The notes under the pieces are model-generated. The model was not told where the DNA came from, did not search any database, and saw only the letters and a program-made list of their open reading frames with translations. 64,000 nt of DNA from Gemmatimonadota bacterium (GTDB lineage Bacteria > Gemmatimonadota > Gemmatimonadetes > Longimicrobiales > Gaopeijiaceae), in contig JAJDYN010000014.1 in assembly GCA_022825135.1 (NCBI GenBank), forward strand, positions 1 through 64,000. The letters run 5' to 3'. Positions within the stretch are counted from its first letter, which is position 1. Each line of letters starts with the position of its first letter. The position numbers were made by a program, and so were the translations under genes. Positions 42,444 to 50,871 of the stretch are shown here, in pieces.

Positions 42444-43528
42444 CGGGCGAAGAACCGGCTCACCTGCGCCAGGAGGTTCTCGAAGAGTTCCCAGAGGCGG
42501 TCGGCTCCGGGCACGTCCGCGATCCCGGCATTGTTGATCCCGATCAGGACCATCGCCGCCGCAAACAGGACGAGCACCGTGAACGCCGAGATGCTGAGGC
42601 CCCGACCTCGGCGCCGGGAGCCGGGTTCGGACCCTGTGCCGGCCCGGGGCTGCGTGCGTGCGGACGCCGGAGCTGCCGGAGCCGACTCCGCTTCGCCGAC
42701 GGAGGGCTGCTCGGCCTCCGCTTCGGCCACGGACGGCTCCTCCGCCTCCCCTTTGGCCACGGACGGCTCCTCCGCCTCCGCCTCGGTGACGGACGGCCCC
42801 TCCGCCTCCCCTTCGTCATCGAATCCATCCCACAGCGATGCACGGTAGGTCTGCCTGCCGAGACGGTTCTCTCCCTTCCCGGCCACCATCGTGACCGAAG
42901 TACCATTGGGCGCGGGACCCAGCAGCGCGACGGCATCCCTCAGCCCCACCTTCCCCAGCGCGGCCATGGGCTCACCCTTGCAGGCAAGCACGATCGAAGG
43001 GGCGCCGCGCGGATGGACGGGCGATTCGGCACCTTGATAGGTGGCGACCGTCACGCCGCCCTCGAGCAGGACAGCAAGGAGACGATGCCACGCGGGCCGC
43101 CGGAGCAAGCTGTCCGTACTCGCCACGAGCGTCCCCGCCGTTGCCACCCAGAACTTCTCGTCGTTGGCGGGGCGAGCGATTCGCCTCAGGGAAGCGCCGT
43201 ATTCGATGGCGTCGGTGATGCCCTCGAGATTCGCGGCGTTGAACGCCCGGTGCAGGCGGGGCTCGTCGAAACACAGGTCGACAAGCAGCACGCGCGCTCC
43301 TCGGGAGGCCCAGTTCCCCGCGATCGCCGCCGCAGCGTGGGCGGCCCAGTCCTGGTGCCGTGCCGCGGGACTGGCCCGGACCGCGATAACGCGCCCCTGC
43401 TCCGAGTCGACGGGAAGGTCGACTTCCGGAAGGCGGGAGGGGACGTCCCCGGAAAAATCGAAGGGCTGCAACTGCAGCGCGGACTGGCCCCGTCCGGCTT
43501 GAGCGGATGGGGTGGCAGGGGGGGTCAT
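42440..43528 (-). CDS. Degenerate ParA/CpsD-like membrane protein with tandem repeats
   Basis: This 362-residue protein is not assigned to a family. Residues 45-230 resemble the deviant-Walker ParA/tyrosine-kinase fold: the strand VIAVRASPAARHQDW stands where GKT would be, and LLVDLCFDEPRLHRAF resembles the LLIDxDxRxP motif. The nucleotide-binding lysines are missing, so it is probably inactive as an ATPase. Residues 241-280 are four acidic ten-residue repeats, followed by a basic patch, one membrane helix (313-331) and a short tail. It is coupled by ATGA overlaps to both rsfS and smc. It might link the chromosome machinery to the membrane, which is inference. Confidence 0.75.
   Translation of the reverse strand: MTPPATPSAQAGRGQSALQLQPFDFSGDVPSRLPEVDLPVDSEQGRVIAVRASPAARHQDWAAHAAAAIAGNWASRGARVLLVDLCFDEPRLHRAFNAANLEGITDAIEYGASLRRIARPANDEKFWVATAGTLVASTDSLLRRPAWHRLLAVLLEGGVTVATYQGAESPVHPRGAPSIVLACKGEPMAALGKVGLRDAVALLGPAPNGTSVTMVAGKGENRLGRQTYRASLWDGFDDEGEAEGPSVTEAEAEEPSVAKGEAEEPSVAEAEAEQPSVGEAESAPAAPASARTQPRAGTGSEPGSRRRGRGLSISAFTVLVLFAAAMVLIGINNAGIADVPGADRLWELFENLLAQVSRFFAR
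42689..42808 (-). repeat. Four 30-bp tandem repeats inside the ParA-like gene
   Basis: Four in-frame 30-base units encode EAE(G/E/Q)PSV(T/A/G)(E/K)(A/G). Units two and three are nearly identical and the outer ones diverge, as expected for recent slippage or unequal recombination within an acidic spacer before the membrane helix. Confidence 0.85.
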
Positions 43529-43917
43529 GGCGGGCCGTGCTCCCCGTCTGCTGCAAGCTCATGTCGGGGCGCATCTCCCCAGAGCGCCTCCAGCTGATAG
43601 AAGGACCGCACCTCGGGGTGAAAGACGTGGACCACGAAATCGATGTAGTCGATCAACACCCAGCGGGCGTCCCGGCCCCCTTCGATGTGCGCCGGGCGGG
43701 TACCCTCGTTGCGCAGCTCGCGGGTAACGTGGTCCGAGATCGCACGCACCTGGGTATCGGAGGTTCCGGTGGCGAGCAGGAAGTAGTCGGTGGCCGAGGA
43801 GATGCCGCGCAGGTCGAGCACGACCACGTCGCTGGCCTTGCGTTCGAGCGTCAGCCGGGCCGCCCGACGGACCGCGGAGGGGAGACGGGAATCGCCGGAA
43901 GAGGCTGCGTCGACCAT
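43525..43917 (-). CDS. rsfS: Ribosomal silencing factor RsfS
   Basis: RsfS binds L14 and keeps the ribosomal subunits apart in stationary phase. The 130 residues show the Iojap-like core: KASDVVVLDLRGISSATDYF, LLATGTSDTQVRAI, and WVLIDYIDFVVHVFHPEVR followed by YQLEALWGDA. It is 20 bases downstream of rplI and overlaps the next gene by ATGA. Confidence 0.96.
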   Translation of the reverse strand: MVDAASSGDSRLPSAVRRAARLTLERKASDVVVLDLRGISSATDYFLLATGTSDTQVRAISDHVTRELRNEGTRPAHIEGGRDARWVLIDYIDFVVHVFHPEVRSFYQLEALWGDAPRHELAADGEHGPP

Positions 43918-43937
43918 GCGTCAGGCGCCCGGCGGGC

Positions 43938-44393
43938 TCAGCTCGTCCTTTCCACGTGCACGGTCACGTTGACCTCCACTTCCGCGTGGAGCCGGATCGG
44001 GACCTCGAAGTCGCCAAGCATCTTGATCGGTTCGGAAAGCATGACGTGCCTCTTTTCGAGAACGAAGTCCAGCCCCGAGCCGACCGCGCGTTCGGCGATG
44101 TCCGCCGCCGTAACCGAGCCGAACAGCTTCTCGGACTCGCCGGCGCGGGCCCGGAACACGAGGTGCATGCCCTCCAGCCTGGAGGCGCGCCGGCGCGCCT
44201 CCAGATAGTCCTTGCGAGCCCGTTCCTCCGCCCTGCGCTGCTCCTGCTCCAGGCGACGGACGTTGGCCGCGGATGCCTCGTAGGCGAGGCCGCGGGGGAG
44301 CAGGAAATTGCGGGCGTACCCGGGCTTTACGTTCACGACATCGCCCGGTTCCCCGAGGCGGTCCACGGATTCCTTGAGGATCAGTTTCACCAT
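43938..44393 (-). CDS. rplI: 50S ribosomal protein L9
   Basis: L9 is an elongated protein of the large subunit that helps keep reading frame. The 151 residues begin MVKLILKESVDRLGEPGD and contain the typical VVNVKPGYARNFLLPRGLA, followed by a long charged helix and the C-terminal domain. The ATG with AGGAG four bases upstream is chosen; the frame is open 16 codons further but without conservation. Its place after rpsF-rpsR is the usual one. Confidence 0.96.
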   Translation of the reverse strand: MVKLILKESVDRLGEPGDVVNVKPGYARNFLLPRGLAYEASAANVRRLEQEQRRAEERARKDYLEARRRASRLEGMHLVFRARAGESEKLFGSVTAADIAERAVGSGLDFVLEKRHVMLSEPIKMLGDFEVPIRLHAEVEVNVTVHVERTS

Positions 44394-44460
44394 CCACTCC
44401 TGGTTTGTCGAAACATGCGGGCCCGCGCCCTGAGGCGCCACGCGGGCCGGTGGTCTTCGG

Positions 44461-45384
44461 TCAGGTCCGTCGGGCCCGTGCGCGGATGTCCACCCAGGTG
44501 TCGCCCAGCCCGATCAGCAGCGCCGCCGCGAAAAGGAAGGGCGCCAGCAGCATAAAAGCGAGCGCAAGCAGGACCCACCCGAGAGGCGACACGCTGCGAG
44601 TCAGGGTGACCGCCACGGCGGCGCCGCGCAACGCGTAGAGCGCGCCGGTGAAGGCAAGCAGGTTCAGGCCCATCCGGCCCGCGGCACCGTCGGGTTGCAA
44701 AATGAACAGCGCGGCGCCCGCAACCAGCAGCCACACCAGCTGGTCGTTGAACCGGAAATCGCGCAGGGAGCCGAGCCCGTCCCCGCTCCCCTCCACCAGG
44801 CGAACATGGAGCCACCATGCGGTGCCCAGCGCGGCGAGAGAGGACAGTCCGAGCATGGCCGGGAACAGGTTGCTCTGCCACTCCGCCGCCTGGAAGACCG
44901 TGCCCATCACGGTCCCGGGTAGCGGAGTGCCGTCCCGGAGGACGCGCAGCGCTTCGAGGGACGTGCTCACTCCGTCGCGCAACCTGGTCGCCACCATCCG
45001 GTCGATGATTGCCCAGCGCCGGGGGCTCAGCCCCAGTGCGGCCCATGCGCCGGCACCGGAAATCGCGAGGGCCAGCAGGGCACGGGGCAGGAACTTCCGT
45101 TCCGGCCACCGCAATGTCACGGCGGCAAAGCAGCCGCCCAGGATGATCGTCCATCCACGCTCCACGTACCACAATCCGGATCGGGTGGCGCCGGCCAGGG
45201 CGACCACCATCCCCAGAGCTCCGGCGATCACGGGAAAGGCCCGTTTTGCGGGCGTGCTGAATACGAGACACGCGAACGGGATCAACACCAGGACGACGGG
45301 GGCGAAGACGGAGAAAAGCAGGGTGGCGAAAAAGAGTGCTGCCGCTCGTCCCCAGCCCCGCAACGGGGTCCTCGCCCGGACCAC
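44461..45384 (-). CDS. DUF2232 family membrane protein
   Basis: This 307-residue protein has about eight hydrophobic helices and fits the DUF2232 (YybS-like) family, which is often encoded beside rpsF-rpsR and rplI, as here. An amphipathic or soluble segment near the middle (RVLRDGTPLPGTVMG) separates two helix groups. The function is unknown; similarity to substrate-binding subunits of ECF-type transporters has been suggested for the fold. It follows the S6-S18 gene by only eight bases. Confidence 0.8.
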   Translation of the reverse strand: MVRARTPLRGWGRAAALFFATLLFSVFAPVVLVLIPFACLVFSTPAKRAFPVIAGALGMVVALAGATRSGLWYVERGWTIILGGCFAAVTLRWPERKFLPRALLALAISGAGAWAALGLSPRRWAIIDRMVATRLRDGVSTSLEALRVLRDGTPLPGTVMGTVFQAAEWQSNLFPAMLGLSSLAALGTAWWLHVRLVEGSGDGLGSLRDFRFNDQLVWLLVAGAALFILQPDGAAGRMGLNLLAFTGALYALRGAAVAVTLTRSVSPLGWVLLALAFMLLAPFLFAAALLIGLGDTWVDIRARARRT

Positions 45385-45392
45385 GGGCGATG

Positions 45393-46046
45393 CTAGCCGT
45401 CGTGACGGCGCACGTAGGGAAGCAGGGCCAGGTAGCGCGCCCGCTTCACCGCTCGCCCGAGCTTGCGCTGGAATCCCGCGGCCACGCGGGTCGTGCGCCG
45501 GGGCAGCAGCTTGCCCTGCTCGGTGACGAAGCGCGACAAGGTGGCCACGTCCTTGTAGTTCAGGATGGTGATCGGAGGGCCTTCGATGCGCCGGCGGTGA
45601 CCGCGCCCCCCGGAGAACTCCGGCGGACTCGTACGCTTCGCCGCGTCATCTTCCTCTTCCCCGTCCTCCTGCCGGTCCTCGGCATCGTCCGCCTCGCCGG
45701 ACTCCTCGGCACCGGGGGCCGCAGGGGGCTCGGCCACGACGGACATGCCCGTGGATGGCTGGCCCTCGTTGAGAACGATGAGATACCGGAGCACGCCCTC
45801 GTCGAGCTTCATGATGCGCTCCAGCTCGGGCAGGTCGGTGGGATCGCCGGCGAACTGGGTTACGACGTAGTAGCCGGTGGTCTGCTTCTGGATGGGGTAG
45901 GCGAGCCGGCGGCCACCCCAGTGGTCCACGACCCCGATTTCAGCGTCCCCGCCGGAGACCAGGCCGTGGAATCGCTCCAGCTTCTGCTGGATGGCGTCCT
46001 CGCCCAGGGCGGGGTGGAAAATCACAACGAGTTCGTAGTCGCGCAT
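45393..46046 (-). CDS. rpsF-rpsR: Fused ribosomal proteins S6 and S18
   Basis: A single 217-residue frame encodes both proteins. Residues 1-94 are S6 ([43 protein letters not shown]). Residues 95-150 form an acidic linker rich in Glu and Asp. Residues 151-217 are a complete S18 core ([41 protein letters not shown]) without the N-terminal zinc cysteines. In other bacteria these are separate genes whose products bind each other in the 30S platform. No in-frame ATG, GTG or TTG lies just before the S18 part; the nearest are ATG at codon 101 and GTG at codon 104, with no good ribosome-binding site. A cleaved precursor remains possible. Confidence 0.88.
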   Translation of the reverse strand: MRDYELVVIFHPALGEDAIQQKLERFHGLVSGGDAEIGVVDHWGGRRLAYPIQKQTTGYYVVTQFAGDPTDLPELERIMKLDEGVLRYLIVLNEGQPSTGMSVVAEPPAAPGAEESGEADDAEDRQEDGEEEDDAAKRTSPPEFSGGRGHRRRIEGPPITILNYKDVATLSRFVTEQGKLLPRRTTRVAAGFQRKLGRAVKRARYLALLPYVRRHDG

Positions 46047-46075
46047 GGTCTCTCCCATGGTCCGCGTGTTGACGG

Positions 46076-46127
46076 GCCTCGCTCCCGGGAGGGCTGTTCG
46101 CGGGAAGATTCCCTCCGGGGCCGAGGC
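46076..46127 (-). promoter_or_regulatory. Candidate S6:S18 autoregulatory leader hairpin
   Basis: Between promoter and start codon the mRNA can fold. An outer stem GCCTCG/CGAGGC (46122-46127 with 46076-46081) encloses an inner stem of CCGGAGGG (46111-46118) with CCCTCCCGG (46085-46093), leaving one bulged C next to CGG. Leaders of rpsF in several phyla carry a stem with a CCG bulge bound by the S6:S18 dimer, mimicking 16S rRNA. This fold resembles it but has not been computed. Confidence 0.45.
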
Positions 46128-46141
46128 GGGATCGGCAAGGG

Positions 46142-46169
46142 AATATACCCTTCCCGGCCGGAGCTTCAA
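46142..46169 (-). promoter_or_regulatory. Sigma70-type promoter of the S6-S18 operon
   Basis: The minus strand reads TTGAAG (46164-46169), 16 bases, then TATATT (46142-46147). The start point would be near 46135, leaving a leader of about 89 bases that contains the candidate regulatory hairpin. Confidence 0.7.
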
Positions 46170-46209
46170 CCCGGGGGCCGTCGCGGGGGCAGGGTTTCGG
46201 CCCGGAGGG

Positions 46210-47415
46210 TCAGTTCCTCGCCGCCGCCTCCTGCACCGCCGGGATCAGCGACGCATGGCGGCTGAACGCCCAGCGGGCCTCCTCGACGTCGAGACGTTCG
46301 CGGTTGGTGTGCGCGTAGCGTTCCTCCCCGGGGGCGAAGCCGATGGTCGGAATGCCGAACACGCCGCAGGTCCAGCCCCCGTCGGTTGCGAAGGTCCAGG
46401 GGCGGCAGTGTGCGGCCGTGTCAGGGTGGCCGCGGCGTCCCACCGCGCTCGCGGCCGCCGTCACCACCGCGTGGTCGTGTTCCATGAGGAAGCCCGGGGT
46501 GAGCAGGTTGCGATCGGCGGAGCGGCCCGTGTAGGAGGTCTGGCGCTCCGAGGCGAGGCGGCACTCGATGGAGTAGCCGGCCGGCACATCCGGAATCACC
46601 TCGGCGACGGCGTCTTCCACGCGTCCGATGAGGCTCGCCTCGGTATCGGTGGGCAGGATGCGCCAGTCGAGCACCACGATCACTTCGTCGGGGATGACGT
46701 TGGGGCTCTCGGGGCGCACCCGGACGTCGGTGGGCGCGAGGCTCGCGGGCCCCAGAACGGGGTCGGACTCCTGCCGCCGCGCGAGGCCGGCGACCCCGGT
46801 GAGCACCCCCGGCAGAAGGTCGAGCGCGTTGCGGGCGCGGTCGGGGGCGCTGGCATGGCTGGCGAGACCGCGGATCACGACCTCCAGCTGCGCGCGCCCG
46901 CGGTGGCCCAGTGCGATATCCCCGTACGTCGACTCGCCGATGATCACCGCCGCGGGATTCACAAGGCCCGACCGCACCAGGTGCTCCATGCCCCAGCCGC
47001 CCCGCTCCTCGTACACCACCTGCCCCACGATCACGTCGCCGGGGGCGCGGCCTGCGAGGGCGGCGGCCGCGTAGACCTGGAGGGCCATGGGGCCCTTGAT
47101 GTCCATCGCCCCGCGGCCGTGCAGGTGGCCGTCCACCACGTCGCCGCAGAAAGGCGGGTGCTCCCACTCCTCGTGGGCTCCTTCGGCCACCACGTCCAGG
47201 TGGCAGGAGAGCATCACCGGGGGCGCATCTCCCCTTCCCTTCACGACGCCGGCGACGCTGCCCAGCCCGTCGACCTCCACCCGGTCGAAGCCGAGCGCGC
47301 GCATCTCCTCCCGGAGGCGGGCGGCCACTTCGCCCTCCTCCCCGCTCATCGAGGGAATGCGGATGAGATCTCCGGCGAAAGCCAGGGCGTTTTCGAAGGT
47401 CGGCTCGCGGTTCAT
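46210..47415 (-). CDS. M20 family metallopeptidase (ArgE/DapE/YgeY-like)
   Basis: This 401-residue di-zinc hydrolase has its metal-site residues visible: His72 and Asp74 (CHLDVV), Asp105 (GRGAMDIKG), the catalytic Glu136-Glu137 (YEERGG) and a C-terminal His in ERYAHTNRE. The dimerisation lid lies between (about 180-290, with [10 protein letters not shown]). The sequence is nearest to the YgeY/ArgE-type deacylases; the substrate is unknown. The start is the ATG with GGAG nine bases upstream rather than the longer Arg-rich frame. Confidence 0.9.
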   Translation of the reverse strand: MNREPTFENALAFAGDLIRIPSMSGEEGEVAARLREEMRALGFDRVEVDGLGSVAGVVKGRGDAPPVMLSCHLDVVAEGAHEEWEHPPFCGDVVDGHLHGRGAMDIKGPMALQVYAAAALAGRAPGDVIVGQVVYEERGGWGMEHLVRSGLVNPAAVIIGESTYGDIALGHRGRAQLEVVIRGLASHASAPDRARNALDLLPGVLTGVAGLARRQESDPVLGPASLAPTDVRVRPESPNVIPDEVIVVLDWRILPTDTEASLIGRVEDAVAEVIPDVPAGYSIECRLASERQTSYTGRSADRNLLTPGFLMEHDHAVVTAAASAVGRRGHPDTAAHCRPWTFATDGGWTCGVFGIPTIGFAPGEERYAHTNRERLDVEEARWAFSRHASLIPAVQEAAARN

Positions 47416-47480
47416 CGGCTCAGTCTCCGAGGGCAGGCGGGGGGGTATCCGGGAAGATCTCTCCAGGGGCGCGCGGCGGG

Positions 47481-49598
47481 CTATCCGAGGAAGATCTCCA
47501 GGAGGCCCCGCATCCACGACAGGGCAACTCCGTCCTCCCCGTGCACGCGCACGAACCATGGCGCCAGCACGAGGGCGACCACGCTCATCAGCTTGATGAG
47601 GATGTTGAGCGAGGGACCCGAGGTATCCTTGAAGGGATCCCCGACGGTGTCTCCCACGACCGCGGCCTTGTGGGGTTCGGAGCCCTTGCCGCCCATCGCC
47701 CCGCCTTCGATGTACTTCTTCGCGTTGTCCCAGGCGCCGCCCGCGTTGGCCATGAAGAGCGCCATGAGCACGCCGGTCACGGTCGCGCCGGCGAGCAGTC
47801 CCCCCAGCGCCTCCACGCCGAGGAAGCGGCCGACCACCACCGGCGAAAGCACGGCGATGACCCCCGGGAGGATCATCTCGCGCAGCGCCGCGCGGGTGGA
47901 GATGTCCACGCAGCGGGCCGAATCGGGTTTGTTGCGGCCCTCCATGATGCCAGGGATCTCGCGGAACTGGCGGCGCACCTCGGCGACCATCCCGGCCGCG
48001 GCCCGTCCCACGGCGGTCATGGTGAGCGCCGCCACCAGGAAGGGCAGCGCCGCGCCCAGGAAGAGTCCGATCACGACCAGCGGATCGACGATGCTGATCC
48101 CGGTCTCCTGCAGGCCGACCTTGGTGGTGTAGGCGGAGAAAAGGGCGAGAGCGGTGAGCGCCGCCGACCCGATGGCGAAGCCCTTGCCGATCGCCGCGGT
48201 CGTGTTGCCGATCGCGTCCAGCGAGTCGGTGATCCTGCGGGTCTCCTCGCCGAGGCCGCTCATCTCCGAGATGCCGCCGGCGTTGTCCGCGACGGGCCCG
48301 TAGGCATCCACGGACATGGTCACGCCCACGGTGGCCAGCATGCCGACGGCGGCGATGCCGATGCCGTACAGCCCGGCCGCCATGAACGAGATGAAGATCG
48401 CCAGGCAGATGAGCAGCACCGGGATCACCGTGGACTCCATGCCCACCGCGAGCCCGGTGATCATGTTGGTGGCGGAGCCGGTGTCGCTCGCGCTGGCGAT
48501 CCGCTGCACCGGCTTGCCGGCCGTGTAGTACTCGGTGGCCAGCCCGATGAAGATCCCCACCAGGGTCCCCGCGAGAATCGCCCAGAACGGCCCCATCGGG
48601 GAGTACGCGGTGTCGCCGTCGGCGAGTTGCAGATCGAGCGATCCGACGATCAGGTACATCGTCACCAGGAAGAGGCCCGCGGCGACGAAGGTGACGTTGC
48701 GCAGCGCGCCGGCCGGGCTGCTGCGCTCCAGGACCTTCATTGCGGCGATGCCGAGCAGCGAGGCGACCAGCCCCGCCATCACCGTGAGCAGGGGCAGCGC
48801 GACCGTCTCCGCGACGCTGGCGGCGGTGAGCTGGGAGGTCGCCGCGATGGCGATGGTGGCGATGATCGACCCGACGTAGGACTCGAAGATGTCGGCGCCC
48901 ATGCCTGCCACGTCGCCCACGTTGTCGCCCACGTTGTCGGCGATGGTGGCGGGGTTGCGCGGATCGTCCTCCGGGATGCCCGCCTCGACCTTGCCCACCA
49001 GGTCCGCGCCCACATCCGCCGCCTTGGTGAAGATGCCGCCGCCCACGCGCGCGAACAGGGCGATGGAACTGGCCCCCATCGCGAAGCCGGAAACGATCTC
49101 CGAGAAGCGCGGGAAGTCGCTGGTGCCCGGAATGGCGCCCGCGGCGAAGACCCAGTAGAAGATCCCGACCCCGAGCAACCCCAGAGCCGCCACCGAGAGA
49201 CCCATCACCGCACCCCCCGCGAATGCGATGCGGAGCGCCTTGCCCTGGCCTTCCGTGCTGGCCGCGGCCGAAGTGCGCACGTTGGCGCGGGTGGCCGCCT
49301 TCATGCCGAAGAAGCCGGCGAACACCGAGGAGGCGGCGCCCGCCACGTAGGCCACCCAGGTCCAGCCCGGAATTGCCACCGCCAGCAGGATGGCGACCAG
49401 CACGACGAACCCGGCCAGCACCGTGTACTCGCGGCGCAGGAACGCCATCGCTCCGTCGTGGATCTGGTCCGCGAGATCGACCATCACGGCCGAGCCCGGG
49501 TCCTGCCGCCGCAGGTAGGCGAAGACTCCGCCGGCCGCCGCGAGTCCGAGGACGCCGAACATCCAGGCCCAGTTCGCAAGGGGTACCAAGTCGTTCAT
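47481..49598 (-). CDS. hppA: Membrane-bound ion-pumping pyrophosphatase, K+-dependent type
   Basis: This protein uses pyrophosphate hydrolysis to pump H+ or Na+ across the membrane. The 705 residues form about 16 helices. The substrate site is visible in [20 protein letters not shown] (186-205) and [19 protein letters not shown] after it. [10 protein letters not shown] (464-473) has Ala468 where K+-independent enzymes have Lys, so it should need K+. Whether it pumps H+ or Na+ cannot be read with certainty. No clear Shine-Dalgarno sequence is visible. M20 and hppA are 65 bases apart. Confidence 0.96.
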   Translation of the reverse strand: MNDLVPLANWAWMFGVLGLAAAGGVFAYLRRQDPGSAVMVDLADQIHDGAMAFLRREYTVLAGFVVLVAILLAVAIPGWTWVAYVAGAASSVFAGFFGMKAATRANVRTSAAASTEGQGKALRIAFAGGAVMGLSVAALGLLGVGIFYWVFAAGAIPGTSDFPRFSEIVSGFAMGASSIALFARVGGGIFTKAADVGADLVGKVEAGIPEDDPRNPATIADNVGDNVGDVAGMGADIFESYVGSIIATIAIAATSQLTAASVAETVALPLLTVMAGLVASLLGIAAMKVLERSSPAGALRNVTFVAAGLFLVTMYLIVGSLDLQLADGDTAYSPMGPFWAILAGTLVGIFIGLATEYYTAGKPVQRIASASDTGSATNMITGLAVGMESTVIPVLLICLAIFISFMAAGLYGIGIAAVGMLATVGVTMSVDAYGPVADNAGGISEMSGLGEETRRITDSLDAIGNTTAAIGKGFAIGSAALTALALFSAYTTKVGLQETGISIVDPLVVIGLFLGAALPFLVAALTMTAVGRAAAGMVAEVRRQFREIPGIMEGRNKPDSARCVDISTRAALREMILPGVIAVLSPVVVGRFLGVEALGGLLAGATVTGVLMALFMANAGGAWDNAKKYIEGGAMGGKGSEPHKAAVVGDTVGDPFKDTSGPSLNILIKLMSVVALVLAPWFVRVHGEDGVALSWMRGLLEIFLG

Positions 49599-49632
49599 CT
49601 GATCTGCTTGTCGTGAGGGTGGCGGTTCAGTT

Positions 49633-49652
49633 CCCGCCGTCGCTCGGGCGGG
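49633..49652 (-). terminator. Hairpin just after the pth stop
   Basis: CCCGCC (49633-49638) pairs with GGCGGG (49647-49652), directly abutting the pth stop codon in the 54-base gap before hppA. No T-run follows, so it may only attenuate. Confidence 0.3.
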
Positions 49653-50216
49653 TCATCTGTTATAGGCGTTCATCACGGGCTCGATGCCCTCGTTCATCCA
49701 CAGTCGCGTTGCGGCGGGCAGCTCGTTCAGCAGGGCGACGACCACGTCCTCGTCATCCTCGTCCATCGGCGAAAGCACCCAGTCGGCCAGATCCATGCGC
49801 GCGGGGCGGGCGCCCACCCCGATGCGCAGCCGGGGGTAGTCCGGGGTGCCGAGCACGCCGGTCACCGACCGGAGGCCCTTGTGCCCGCCGGCGCCGCCTC
49901 CGGGCCGGAAACGCAGCCGCCCGACGTCGAGGTTGACGTCATCGGCCACGACCAGCAGGTCCTCCCCGACGCGGAATTCCGCCGCATCGAGATAGGGCCC
50001 CAGCGCGGCTCCGCTTCGATTCACGTAGGTGACGGGCTTCACCAGGTGCACTGTGTGGTCATCGACGACGCCGTCGGCCAGCATCGAGGCCCCGGTTCTC
50101 TCGAAGGGCCCGAGATCCCAGTCGTACGCCAGGCGATCGATGGCCCACCATCCGACGTTGTGGCGCGTGGCGTCATAACGGGCTCCCGGGTTCCCGAGAC
50201 CCACGATGACCTTCAA
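49653..50216 (-). CDS. pth: Peptidyl-tRNA hydrolase
   Basis: Pth frees tRNA from stalled peptidyl-tRNA. The 187 residues begin MKVIVGLGNPGARYDATRHN, giving Asn9 and the catalytic His19, and contain the expected DDVNLDVGRLR and GGAGGHKGLRSV. The start is TTG directly after the rplY stop, with GAGGA seven bases upstream inside rplY. The order rplY-pth is common. Confidence 0.96.
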   Translation of the reverse strand: MKVIVGLGNPGARYDATRHNVGWWAIDRLAYDWDLGPFERTGASMLADGVVDDHTVHLVKPVTYVNRSGAALGPYLDAAEFRVGEDLLVVADDVNLDVGRLRFRPGGGAGGHKGLRSVTGVLGTPDYPRLRIGVGARPARMDLADWVLSPMDEDDEDVVVALLNELPAATRLWMNEGIEPVMNAYNR

Positions 50217-50852
50217 CTAGTATTCCTCGACATCCTCGCCGGCTTCCTCGACCTCACCGGCCTCGAGAGCCTCGTCTTCCTCTTCAGGCGCCCAGGACGT
50301 CGCGATGTGACACACCAGGGTATCCGGGCTGGAGAGCAGCTCAACGTCTTCGGGGAGGGCGATATCACCGAGCCTGAGCGACGCTCCGATGTCCAGTTCC
50401 GAGATGTCGGCTTCGATGGACTCCGGTATCTTCGCGGGCGTGCAGCGCACGTGCGCCTCGTGCACGGCGATGTCCAGGCGGCCACCGGCGCGGGTGCCGG
50501 CCGGAGTGCCTGAAAGCGAGATCGGCACGTTCAGTTCGACCGCGATGCCGCGGCGCAGACGCATGAAGTCGACGTGGAGGACATCCGGGCGAAACGGATG
50601 GGTCTGGATCTCGCGCACCAGCGTGCGCAACGTCTCCCCGCCGCCGATGTCGAGCTGAAGGACGGTGTTGGCCACCGGGATGGACTCGAACAGATGGACC
50701 GTCTCCTGCTCGTCCAGCGAGAGCGGGATGGGGTCCATGTCCTTGCCGTACACGACCGCCGGGATACGTCCCGCGCGCCGCAGGCGGCGGGCGACGCCTT
50801 TGCCGGTCTCGTCCCTGCGCCGGGCCTGGAGAGAGGCTTCTGCTATGCTCAT
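50217..50852 (-). CDS. rplY: 50S ribosomal protein L25 (CTC form)
   Basis: L25 binds 5S rRNA. The 211 residues comprise the N-terminal L25 domain (RRDETGKGVARRLRRAGRIP, VVYG) and the C-terminal TL5/CTC beta domain (IPISLSGTPAG-like, DISELDIGASL, LRLGDIALP), ending in an acidic tail. The gene lies between prs (19 bases) and pth (adjacent), the classic prs-ctc-pth order. Confidence 0.95.
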   Translation of the reverse strand: MSIAEASLQARRRDETGKGVARRLRRAGRIPAVVYGKDMDPIPLSLDEQETVHLFESIPVANTVLQLDIGGGETLRTLVREIQTHPFRPDVLHVDFMRLRRGIAVELNVPISLSGTPAGTRAGGRLDIAVHEAHVRCTPAKIPESIEADISELDIGASLRLGDIALPEDVELLSSPDTLVCHIATSWAPEEEDEALEAGEVEEAGEDVEEY

Positions 50853-50871
50853 TTCGGGCTCTTTGTGGATA

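Noticed and set aside
42689..42808. Possible CRISPR-like repeats
   Set aside because: The 30-base units are contiguous without spacers and encode an in-frame acidic protein repeat.
45393..45752. Separate rpsR gene starting inside the S6 frame
   Set aside because: The only in-frame starts upstream of the S18 part (ATG 45746 and GTG nine bases later) lack a ribosome-binding site and lie within the linker. An out-of-frame ATG with a good site does not encode S18.
47541..49616. Plus-strand frame of about 690 codons opposite hppA
   Set aside because: Shadow of hppA; the His/Arg/Gly-rich translation has no domains.
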